Of a stretch of 64,000 bases of DNA, positions 24,962-32,723 are shown piece by piece; the first letter of the stretch is position 1; every line of letters starts with the position of its first letter. Below the pieces are notes generated by a model that was not told the origin of the DNA, did not search any database, and saw only the letters and a list, made by a program, of their open reading frames with translations. The DNA lies in NCBI RefSeq assembly GCF_004768465.1, contig NZ_SRMF01000002.1, forward strand, positions 163,606 through 227,605, read 5' to 3'. Both the position numbers and the translations under genes were made by a program. This stretch comes from Natronospirillum operosum. Its GTDB lineage: Bacteria > Pseudomonadota > Gammaproteobacteria > Pseudomonadales > Natronospirillaceae.

Positions 24962-26332
24962 TCAACCCTGCTTGGGTCCGACCCAGACCTGCTGCGCGTT
25001 GGCAAACTCGCGAATGCCGTGCGGGCCGAGTTCGCGGCCGATGCCGGAACGCTTGACGCCGCCGCTGGGCAGTCTCGGGTCGGTCTTGACGATACCGTTG
25101 ATCGCCACCTGCCCGGTCTCCAGCTTCGCTGCCATGGCCACACCGCGTTCGGCGGTAGTCCAGACCCCGGCCGCCAGGCCATAGGGACTGTCATTGGCGA
25201 TGGCAATGGCTTCGGCTTCATCCTGCGCCTTCATTACCACCATCACCGGCCCGAAGGTCTCTTCACAGGCCGCCGTCATGTCCTGCGTCACATCCGCCAG
25301 CAGGGTGGCCGGGTAGTAAAAGCCCGGGCGATCAGGGACTTCGCCGCCCAACAGGCAGCGGGCTCCGGCATCCCTGGTGGCCTGCACCTGCCGATGCAGG
25401 TTGTCACGCAGATCTTGCCGCGCAATGGGTCCGACATCCGTGCTCTCTTCACGCGGATCACCCATCTGCAAACGACTCAGGTGCTCCTGCAGCAGATCCA
25501 CCATCTGGTCATATACCGGTGCTTCCACAATGATGCGTTTGGCGGCGATGCAGGACTGACCGGCATTGATCATGCGCGACAGGCTAATTACCGGTGCCGC
25601 CGCGTTCAGATCGGCATCTGCCAGCACGATACAGGGGTCGGAACCGCCCAGTTCGAGGACCACCGGCTTGATTTCGCTGGTGGCAGTCGAAGCCACAATG
25701 CTGCCGGCTTTCTCGGAACCGGTGAAGGACACACCCTGTACCCGGGAGTCCCGAATGGCCTTTTCGACCTGCGGCGTTTCCAGCGGCAGGTTCTGGAAGA
25801 TGTCGGCCGGCGCACTCACCCGCTCGAACAACTTCGCTATGGCTTCGGCACAGGCCGGCACATGCGGGTCATGCTTCATCAGGCAGGTATTGCCCGCCAT
25901 CAGCGCCGGCGCACAGAAGCGGAAGGCCAGCCAGAACGGGGCATTCCAGGGCAGAATGCCCAGCACCGGGCCCAGCGGCAGATACTGCACAAAGCTGCGC
26001 GTGGCGTCAGAGCCCAGTTCTTCCGTCTTCAGATAGGCCTCGGCATGCTCCGCATAGTGCTCCGCACACCAGGCGGCCTTTTCCACCTCGCCCCGGGCTT
26101 CCTTGATCGGCTTGCCCATTTCCTCGGTCATCAGCGGCGCCAGATGCTCAATGTCCTCGCGCAGCAGGGCTGCGACCTTGCGCAGTACCTCGGCCCGCTC
26201 GGCAAAGGTGGTGTTGCGCCAGCTGCGGTATGCGGTTTCAGACCGCCCGATTGCAGCGTCCAGCGCCTGTTCGTCCATGGGTGGATATTCATGCAGCACC
26301 TTCCCGGTGCTTGGATCAATCGCTGTCAACAT
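24962..26332 (-). CDS. NAD(P)-dependent semialdehyde dehydrogenase (succinate/aspartate-semialdehyde type)
   Basis: 456 residues from the ATG at 26332 (MLTAIDPSTG), with GAGGAA upstream. ALDH landmarks: PWNAPFWLAFRF, FTGSEKAGS, catalytic Glu in LELGGSDPC, catalytic Cys in NAGQSCIAAKR, and EETFGPV. The closest type is succinate-semialdehyde dehydrogenase of the Sad branch. Its place as third gene behind doeD and doeA makes aspartate-semialdehyde oxidation (the DoeC role in ectoine breakdown) plausible. It begins 10 bp after doeA ends, so is in the same operon. The split between succinate and aspartate semialdehyde as substrate is not decidable by eye. Confidence 0.88.
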   Translation of the reverse strand: MLTAIDPSTGKVLHEYPPMDEQALDAAIGRSETAYRSWRNTTFAERAEVLRKVAALLREDIEHLAPLMTEEMGKPIKEARGEVEKAAWCAEHYAEHAEAYLKTEELGSDATRSFVQYLPLGPVLGILPWNAPFWLAFRFCAPALMAGNTCLMKHDPHVPACAEAIAKLFERVSAPADIFQNLPLETPQVEKAIRDSRVQGVSFTGSEKAGSIVASTATSEIKPVVLELGGSDPCIVLADADLNAAAPVISLSRMINAGQSCIAAKRIIVEAPVYDQMVDLLQEHLSRLQMGDPREESTDVGPIARQDLRDNLHRQVQATRDAGARCLLGGEVPDRPGFYYPATLLADVTQDMTAACEETFGPVMVVMKAQDEAEAIAIANDSPYGLAAGVWTTAERGVAMAAKLETGQVAINGIVKTDPRLPSGGVKRSGIGRELGPHGIREFANAQQVWVGPKQG

Positions 26333-26342
26333 GGCTGGTTCC

Positions 26343-27671
26343 TCAGGTGTTCGCCGTTTTCTTGTGCTTGTGGTCTCGTTTGGCCTTTCCGTTCGAGGCG
26401 GTGTTCTCGGTGGTCGACTCCGGCAACTCGGGTCTCGCATCGCTCTTGTCGGAGACCTTGATCTCCGTCGGCGCCTCGGCAGCACCCTGAGCCTTGCCGT
26501 TGCCCTCTTCCGGTTTGACCACAAAGTCTTCATCCAGCGTGAAGAACGATTTGCAGCCGCGCTCGGTCACATAGAGCGTGTCGGAGATACCCACCGTCTT
26601 GTCGCCATCAACGCCCCACATCCAGGGGATGATATGGAAGGTCATGCCTTCCTCGAGCACGGTGGAGTCACCCTGCTTGAGACTGACGATATAGCCTTCA
26701 TCCCAGCTCGGGGGAAAGGCGATGCCGATCGAGTAGCCCGAACGGGTGATCAGGCTGGCACCGACATCGTTCTCGGTAATGATATTGCGCACCAGATTGT
26801 CTGCATCAGACACTGTCATGCCGGGACGGATTACGTCCTTCAGGTGCTTCAGCGCCAGTTTCATGCGCTCCTGGGCTTCGTACATGGAGTCGGTCAGGTT
26901 GCCAAGCACCACGGTGCGCATCATGGCCGTATGGTAGCGCCGGTAGCAGCCCCCGACTTCCAGAAACACATGTTCCCCGGGCTGCACCACCCGGCCTTCC
27001 CAGGTGGCATGACCGATCATGGTCCGAGGACCGGAAGTGACATAGGGCATCACGGCCGGGAACTCACCGCCCACACGAAACATGGCCGCACTGATTTCGG
27101 CAGCAATCTCGTTCTCGGTGACCCCGGCCCGGCAGGCATCGAAACCGGCCAGCATGCCGGCTTCAGTGGCGCGGGCCGCATTCTTCATGATCTCGATTTC
27201 GAACTTCGACTTGCAGATGCGGCCCTGCTCCACAATGCCGAAGCAGTCCAGCAGGCGACCATCGGTAAAGGTGGTATGGATGGCATCCTGATGATAGGCC
27301 GGGAAGTAATAGCTGTTGCGCTCGTAGCCGATGTCCTTCTTGCCGAGCCCGAATTCCCGCAGCGCTTCCACCAGCGCCTGAATCGCATCCCCGGTGTCCG
27401 GGTAGGGTCGAGTCAGCTCGACCCAGGTGCGGGCGTGGACATTCGACTCTTCCATCTTGCGGGTAATCATGAAGGGCTCGCCCTCAAGCGGCACCACCAG
27501 ACACTGGAAAAACGAATAGCCAGTGGTCTGGTAGTCCGTGAGGTACATGATGTTTTCAGGGTCCACGATAACGACTGCATCCAGCAGCCGTTTCGCCATA
27601 CGCTCGCGCAGACCCTGCAGTCGCCGCTCATACTCCTCGAACGGAAACGTCATGTCATCGCGTTGCCTCAT
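26343..27671 (-). CDS. doeA: Ectoine hydrolase (M24 family) with extra C-terminal tail
   Basis: Opens the ectoine ring to N-acetyl-diaminobutyrate isomers. 442 residues. The creatinase-like N-domain (about 1-150) and pita-bread M24 domain (about 160-395) carry family segments such as NIMYLTDYQTTGYSFFQCL, GERNSYYFP-type wording and GHATWEGRVVQPGEHVFLE. As in other ectoine hydrolases, the classical five metal ligands of M24 peptidases appear not to be kept. About 45 residues past the fold are low-complexity, Lys/Ala/Glu-rich and end KRDHKHKKTANT; relatives are nearer 400 residues. The start ATG overlaps the doeD stop by 4 bp. Confidence 0.9.
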   Translation of the reverse strand: MRQRDDMTFPFEEYERRLQGLRERMAKRLLDAVVIVDPENIMYLTDYQTTGYSFFQCLVVPLEGEPFMITRKMEESNVHARTWVELTRPYPDTGDAIQALVEALREFGLGKKDIGYERNSYYFPAYHQDAIHTTFTDGRLLDCFGIVEQGRICKSKFEIEIMKNAARATEAGMLAGFDACRAGVTENEIAAEISAAMFRVGGEFPAVMPYVTSGPRTMIGHATWEGRVVQPGEHVFLEVGGCYRRYHTAMMRTVVLGNLTDSMYEAQERMKLALKHLKDVIRPGMTVSDADNLVRNIITENDVGASLITRSGYSIGIAFPPSWDEGYIVSLKQGDSTVLEEGMTFHIIPWMWGVDGDKTVGISDTLYVTERGCKSFFTLDEDFVVKPEEGNGKAQGAAEAPTEIKVSDKSDARPELPESTTENTASNGKAKRDHKHKKTANT

Positions 27672-28945
27672 CCAGCACCCCCGGCAGCGGCCTCGACGGC
27701 CCGAGCGAAGATATCCAGACCTTCTTTCAGGTCTTCATCCGGAATGGTCAGCGGCGGAATCAGCTTGATGGCACGACCACCGGTGCCTACAGCACCGCAC
27801 AGCATGCCGCCTTCAAAGCTGCCGCTGACGATTTTCTTCGCCACCTCGCCATCACCGACATCCAGTGCCTGCATCATGCCCTTGCCGCGCACCTGGAACT
27901 GCTTCTGGCTGTAGCCGGCAGCGATCTTCTCCAGCGCATCCTGCATGATCTTGCCTTTGCGCTTGGTCTGCTGGTTGAACTCGTCATCGTCGAAGTAGCC
28001 CAGGCCAATACGGCCGGCCACAAAGGACAGGTTCTGACCCCGGAAGGTGCCGGTGTGCTCACCCGGCTTCCACAGCTTGTCGTATTCCGGCTTGACCAGA
28101 TTCATGGCAATGGGGGTGCCGAAGCCACCCAGACCCTTGGCCAGGGTAATGACATCGGGGTCCAGGCCCATGCCGTCAAAGCTGAAATAGCTGCCGGTAC
28201 GGCCACAGCCGGCCTGGATGTCGTCCAGGATAAACAGTGCGCCCAGATCATGGGCCAGCTTCTGCACAGCAAGCAGCCATTCCTTGCTGGCCACATTGAC
28301 CCCGCCTTCGGCCTGAATCGGCTCGACGATAAAGGCTGCGGGAGCTTCCAGACCACTGGAGGAATCTTCATACATGGCGCGCAGACGATCGAGCGCTTCC
28401 AGACCGCCGCCAAGCGGATCGCCCGCCTCGGCGTCGAACGGCTGGTGCACCACATGCTCCAGTGGTACCCCGGCCGCATTGCGGAAGTGGTTGTTGGTGG
28501 TACAGGCCAGCGCCCCCAGAGTCATACCGTGAAAGGCATGCGAAAACGCGACCACGGTGCGGCGCCCGGTGGCCCGCCGGGCCATTTTCAGCGCCAGCTC
28601 CACCGAGTTGGTACCGGTGGGACCCATGAACTGCAGTTTATGATTCATCTTGCGCGGTTTCAGGATGGTATTGACGAACTTCTCCATGAACTCGCGTTTG
28701 GCCACAGTGTAGGTATCCAGGCTGTGCGTCACGCCATCGGATTCAATATATTCAACCAGTGCCTTCTTCATCAGCGGATTGTTGTGCCCGAAATTCAGCA
28801 CCCCGGCGCCGGCAAAGAAATCAATGTAGGATTTGCCATTCTCATCCCACTGCCGGGCGTTCGAGGCCTTGGTGAATACTGTCGGATACACCCGGCAGTA
28901 ACCCCGAATATCAGATTCCCATTGCTCAAAAATATTTACGTTCAC
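27668..28945 (-). CDS. doeD: Diaminobutyrate-2-oxoglutarate aminotransferase of ectoine catabolism
   Basis: 425 residues, class III PLP aminotransferase of the EctB/DoeD type. FFAGAGVLNFGHNNP, GPTGTNSVELALKMAR (phosphate-binding), FSHAFHGMTLGAL, IVEPIQAEGGVN, DDIQAGCGRTG and the PLP-lysine in TLAKGLGGFG are clear. Next to ectoine hydrolase it most likely converts diaminobutyrate to aspartate semialdehyde (DoeD), rather than the reverse EctB step; no ectA or ectC is nearby. The start is GTG at 28945 with AAGGAGGGG upstream. It is the first gene of doeD-doeA-aldehyde dehydrogenase. The deacetylase doeB is not in this operon. Confidence 0.85.
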   Translation of the reverse strand: MNVNIFEQWESDIRGYCRVYPTVFTKASNARQWDENGKSYIDFFAGAGVLNFGHNNPLMKKALVEYIESDGVTHSLDTYTVAKREFMEKFVNTILKPRKMNHKLQFMGPTGTNSVELALKMARRATGRRTVVAFSHAFHGMTLGALACTTNNHFRNAAGVPLEHVVHQPFDAEAGDPLGGGLEALDRLRAMYEDSSSGLEAPAAFIVEPIQAEGGVNVASKEWLLAVQKLAHDLGALFILDDIQAGCGRTGSYFSFDGMGLDPDVITLAKGLGGFGTPIAMNLVKPEYDKLWKPGEHTGTFRGQNLSFVAGRIGLGYFDDDEFNQQTKRKGKIMQDALEKIAAGYSQKQFQVRGKGMMQALDVGDGEVAKKIVSGSFEGGMLCGAVGTGGRAIKLIPPLTIPDEDLKEGLDIFARAVEAAAGGAG

Positions 28946-29593
28946 AATCGCCCCTCCTTACTAGAGACCGGCCAGATCGGGCAGGTGAATACATTTTGTT
29001 GTGCCCGAACGCCATAATTCAATTTCGCTTTGTGCAGCGACCCCTCGCAACTTAGGCAATGAACGGGTCAGTTGCAATACATCTGGGTGGAAAATTTGCT
29101 TCCAATTCTCTCACTCATAAGCTGTGCTTAACTATTGAAAAGCCTGGGTTAAGCCTGGGGCTCTCCGCCTGATTCACGGCCATCAAACGAGCACCGGGAC
29201 AGCTCTTGATAACCCTCTTTGTGCTAAAGCTCTGCTTAAGTTGTCCTGGTCAGGACGCTGTCTTCTTCACAACATCGCAGGCACATCGGAACACTCCATC
29301 AGCACACCCCATTAGTGTATATATAAAGTAAATTATTGGGGTAAATCAGATTGCCGAAACATGATCCGGACAGGGTGCCACCCTACGTGGGAACCAGACG
29401 CCAAACCCTTATGTGACCTGCTCGCAAAGAGAAACGGAACCAGGTTGTTATGTTATAACGGCGACAAGAAGTTCCGGATCTCCTAACCTGATGGTCGTAT
29501 TGCCATACGTAAAACTGACACAAGACGGCCTGCTTTCGGGCGCTGCCTGACCTGCGGTCTCAAACAACAACCAGTATGGAGGAGTGCGCTGAA
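28946..29593. promoter_or_regulatory. Divergent regulatory region between doeD and cstA
   Basis: 648 bp without a gene, unusually AT-rich for the window. It holds two LysR-type dyads (29117-29133 and about 29226-29238, AAGC-TCT-GCTT), a GCCTGGGTTAAGCCTGGGG direct duplication (about 29142-29161), a TA-rich stretch around 29317-29335 and a small dyad GTTAT...ATAAC (29447-29459). Promoters for both the doe operon (leftward) and cstA (rightward) must lie here; exact -35/-10 assignments are not clear. Confidence 0.55.
29117..29133. promoter_or_regulatory. Palindrome shared with the lysR promoter
   Basis: CATAAGCT-GT-GCTTAAC differs only in the two central bases from the site at 2284-2300 in front of the LysR gene. 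It contains the perfect dyad TAAGC-TGT-GCTTA. It is a likely operator for that LysR-type protein. Confidence 0.55.
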
Positions 29594-31270
29594 ATGAGTG
29601 CCATAGTTCTGATGCTTGTCGGCCTGGGCGGCCTCGCCCTGGGCTTTATCTTCTATTCGAAGTTCATCGCCGAGAAAATCTATCAGCTCGACCCGGACTT
29701 CAAGACACCCGCCCACGAGTTCGAAGATGGTGTGGATTATGTGCCCACCAACAAATTCATTCTGTGGGGACACCATTTCACTTCAGTGGCCGGAGCCGCG
29801 CCCATAGTCGGCCCGGCCGTTGCCGTTATCTGGGGCTGGGGGCCAGCCTTCCTGTGGGTCATCCTGGGCACCATCTTCTTTGCCGGCGTGCATGATTTCG
29901 GCGCCATCTGGGCCAGTGCCCGCAACAAGGCCAAGTCCATGGGTGCTCTGACCGGCGATGTGGTCAGTGCGCGCGCCCGCTCGATCTTCATGATCGTCAT
30001 CTTCCTGGTGCTGTTGATGGTGAACGCCGTCTTTGCGGTGGTCATCGCCGGCCTGCTGATCAGTTATCCCAGCGCGGTCCTGCCGGTCTGGGGCATCATT
30101 CTGGTGGCCCTGCTGATCGGCCAGCTTATCTACCGCCAGAAGATGAATCTGATGGCAGTGTCCATTTTCGGCGTGATTGCACTCTACGCCCTGATCTTCA
30201 TCGGCCCGTCCGTGCCGCTGGAAATGCCATCCGAGGTCGGCTTCCTGTCCGGTACCGCCACCTGGATCATCATCCTGTTCGCCTATGCGTTTGTGGCTTC
30301 CATGCTGCCGGTCTGGGTACTGCTGCAGCCACGTGACTACATCAACGGTATTCAGCTGTTCATCGGTCTGGGCGTCATGTACCTGGCCGTTCTGTTGCTG
30401 AACCCGAGCATGGTCGCCCCCATGGTCAATGAGTCGGTGCCCGAAGGCACACCGTCGATGATACCGCTGCTGTTCGTGACCATTGCCTGTGGTGCCATTT
30501 CCGGCTTCCATGGCCTGGTGTCATCCGGCACCACATCCAAGCAGCTCAACAAGGAAACTGACGCTCGCTTTGTGGGCTACTTCGGTGCCGTGGGTGAAGG
30601 CACTCTGGCCCTGGCAGCCATCATTGCGGCGACCGCCGGCTTTGCCACTCTGGCCGAGTGGGAGTCTCTGTATGCCTCATTCGGCGCCGGTGGCGTCGGT
30701 GCCTTTGTGGAAGGCGGTGCCTATATCATCAGTGGCGGCCTGGGCCTGTCGCAGGAAGTCTCGGCGACACTGCTTGCGGTCATGGCCTGTCTGTTCGCCG
30801 GCACCACCATGGATACCGGCGTGCGCCTGCAGCGCTATATCTTCCAGGAATGGGGTCAGATCTACGGCATTGACTGGATGAAGAAAAACATCCCGGCGAC
30901 GGTACTGGCGGTTGGCGCCTGTATGCTGCTGGCCTTCGGTGCCGGTGGTCCGGATGGAGACGGCGGCATGCTGATCTGGCCGCTGTTCGGTACCACCAAC
31001 CAGTTGCTGGCCGGTCTGACCCTGCTGGTGATTTCAGTCATGCTGGTACGCCTCGGTCGCCCCATGATTTATACGCTGGTGCCGCTGGTGTTCCTGCTGG
31101 TCATGACGATTTCGGCACTGCTGGTACAACTGGTCGACTTCTACAACGACGGCAACTGGTTCCTGCTGTTCCTTGATGTGGTTGTTCTGGTCGCTGCTAT
31201 ACTGGTAGCACTGGAATGTACCTCCACTCTGATGCGCCTGCGGCGCGAAGCAAAAACACAGGAGTCGTGA
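29594..31270 (+). CDS. CstA-family transporter, paralogue 1
   Basis: 558 residues from the ATG at 29594, preceded by GGAGGAG with nine-base spacing; an ATG 18 bp earlier is part of that site. About 14-16 membrane helices. CstA landmarks: PIVGPAVAVIWGWGPAFLWVILG, GAVHDF-like GVHDFGAIWASARNKAKSMG, and GFHGLVSSGTTSKQLNKETDARFVGYFG. CstA/BtsT proteins take up pyruvate or peptides; this is shorter than E. coli CstA (about 700). It is first in a four-gene set with a CC-terminal small protein, an ArsA-type ATPase and a second CstA, and lies opposite the doe operon. Substrate unknown. Confidence 0.9.
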   Translation: MSAIVLMLVGLGGLALGFIFYSKFIAEKIYQLDPDFKTPAHEFEDGVDYVPTNKFILWGHHFTSVAGAAPIVGPAVAVIWGWGPAFLWVILGTIFFAGVHDFGAIWASARNKAKSMGALTGDVVSARARSIFMIVIFLVLLMVNAVFAVVIAGLLISYPSAVLPVWGIILVALLIGQLIYRQKMNLMAVSIFGVIALYALIFIGPSVPLEMPSEVGFLSGTATWIIILFAYAFVASMLPVWVLLQPRDYINGIQLFIGLGVMYLAVLLLNPSMVAPMVNESVPEGTPSMIPLLFVTIACGAISGFHGLVSSGTTSKQLNKETDARFVGYFGAVGEGTLALAAIIAATAGFATLAEWESLYASFGAGGVGAFVEGGAYIISGGLGLSQEVSATLLAVMACLFAGTTMDTGVRLQRYIFQEWGQIYGIDWMKKNIPATVLAVGACMLLAFGAGGPDGDGGMLIWPLFGTTNQLLAGLTLLVISVMLVRLGRPMIYTLVPLVFLLVMTISALLVQLVDFYNDGNWFLLFLDVVVLVAAILVALECTSTLMRLRREAKTQES

Positions 31271-31273
31271 GCC

Positions 31274-31552
31274 ATGCCGCTGGATAGACACACCATTGCC
31301 GACTGGTTGCGCAAGGCCACCTATGTCGCCGAGGAAGTCTATTCAGCGCCCTATCGGAGCGCCATCGCCCGTGCCAAGCGGGATGAGGATGACCTCTTCA
31401 TGCTGATGGTGTTCTCCGAAATGATGGGAGTGCCCAACCCGGCGTCCTACTACACGCTGGAACTGCAACCGCTCCTGCTGGAGCGGTTTCACGACTGGCA
31501 CAAGCGCATGGGCATGGAGCACTCCCCGCTCGACCACTTCAAATGCTGCTGA
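31274..31552 (+). CDS. Small protein ending in Cys-Cys (cory-CC-star type)
   Basis: 92 residues, soluble, with the terminal sequence HFKCC immediately before the stop. It matches the small family known as cory-CC-star proteins, found next to ArsA/Get3-type ATPases. RHTIADWLRKATYVAEEVY and LFMLMVFSEMMGVPNPASYYTLEL are the conserved portions as I recall them. It starts 3 bp after cstA ends and 22 bp before the ATPase gene, so is made with both. The terminal CC pair could bind a metal or a client protein. Biochemical role is not established. Confidence 0.8.
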   Translation: MPLDRHTIADWLRKATYVAEEVYSAPYRSAIARAKRDEDDLFMLMVFSEMMGVPNPASYYTLELQPLLLERFHDWHKRMGMEHSPLDHFKCC

Positions 31553-31574
31553 CAACTTTCAGGACACTGATGAC

Positions 31575-32582
31575 ATGCAGGATGTATTGAACGCCCGTAT
31601 TGTCTGGGTCGGTGGCAAGGGCGGCGTGGGTAAAACCACAGTCTCCGCTGCCCTGTCGGTACTGGCGGCGCGCCGGGACAAGCGTACCCTGGTCGTATCG
31701 ACCGACCCCGCACACAGCCTGGGCGATGTCTTTGACCGCGAGTTGGGCGATCACCCGCAACGCATCATGCCCAATCTGGATGCCATGGAGATTGACCCTG
31801 ATGCCGAGGTCGACCGCCACCTCAACGGGGTACTGGACCAGATGCGGGGTTATGCCAAGCCGGACTTGATGCCTGAGCTCGAACGCCAGATGCGCATGAG
31901 TCGGCAATCTCCGGGGACTCAGGAAGCCGCGCTGCTGGAGCGCATCGCGCGCCTGATCACGACGGAAGACAATCACTACGATCTGATCATCTTTGACACT
32001 GCGCCCACGGGCCACACCCTGCGTCTGCTGACGCTGCCGGAAGCCATGGCGGCCTGGACCGATGGTCTGCTGCAGAGCAACCGCAAGTCGGCGCAACTGG
32101 GTGATGTGATGAAACATCTGACCCCCAAATCGGGGCGCGATGTGCCCACCCCCTTCGACGATCCGCAGGAAGACCCCTATGCCGACCTGGACGATCGCAG
32201 CAAGCGCATTGCACGCACCCTGACCGAGCGCAAGCGCCTGTTCCATCAGGCGCGGCACCGCCTGGAGGATCAGGGCGTCAGCGCCTTTGTATTTGTGCTG
32301 ACCCCGGAACGGCTGCCCATTCTGGAGACGCGCCGGGCCGTGGAGGCGCTGACCGAAGCGGGTATCAAGGTCAGTGTGGCGGTGGTCAACCGGGTGATTC
32401 CGGAGGATGCGGACGGCGAGTTCCTGGCCCGTCGCCGCGTACAGGAAGCCGAGTATCTGCATCGCATCGAGCACGAACTGCGCGGACTGTACACCCCCCA
32501 TCTCCCCTGGCTGGAAACCGACGTCCAGGGCCTGACTATTCTGGAGGACATTGCCAACCGAATGGAAAAACTGGGTTTCTGA
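31575..32582 (+). CDS. ArsA/Get3-family ATPase
   Basis: 335 residues, one deviant-Walker ATPase domain. The P-loop is GGKGGVGKTTVSAAL with the signature Lys, followed by STDPAHSLGDVF (switch I) and FDTAPTGHTLRLLTLPE (switch II). The helical middle (about 95-150, LDQMRGYAKPDLMPELERQMRMSR) corresponds to the client-binding region of Get3-like proteins. The arsenite efflux ArsA has two such domains; this has one, and no arsB or arsD is adjacent. It lies between the CC-terminal protein and a second CstA, implying a function with these transporters, perhaps targeting or energising them. Confidence 0.88.
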   Translation: MQDVLNARIVWVGGKGGVGKTTVSAALSVLAARRDKRTLVVSTDPAHSLGDVFDRELGDHPQRIMPNLDAMEIDPDAEVDRHLNGVLDQMRGYAKPDLMPELERQMRMSRQSPGTQEAALLERIARLITTEDNHYDLIIFDTAPTGHTLRLLTLPEAMAAWTDGLLQSNRKSAQLGDVMKHLTPKSGRDVPTPFDDPQEDPYADLDDRSKRIARTLTERKRLFHQARHRLEDQGVSAFVFVLTPERLPILETRRAVEALTEAGIKVSVAVVNRVIPEDADGEFLARRRVQEAEYLHRIEHELRGLYTPHLPWLETDVQGLTILEDIANRMEKLGF

Positions 32583-32723
32583 AGCTGCTGCCCGCAATCC
32601 CTGCCCGGCAGAGCAGGGGCAGATCAGACATCCATCATCAAATCGCACCGCAGTATCTCAGGGAGGCAGAGATCAGAGCGCCCGCAGGGCTGAACAATAA
32701 CGACAAGACAGGAGAGTAGCGGT

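Noticed and set aside
31575-32582. ArsA-type ATPase as part of the arsenic cluster
   Set aside because: It is 18 kb from arsR/acr3, has only one ATPase domain, no ArsB or ArsD partner, and sits between CstA transporters and a CC-terminal protein.
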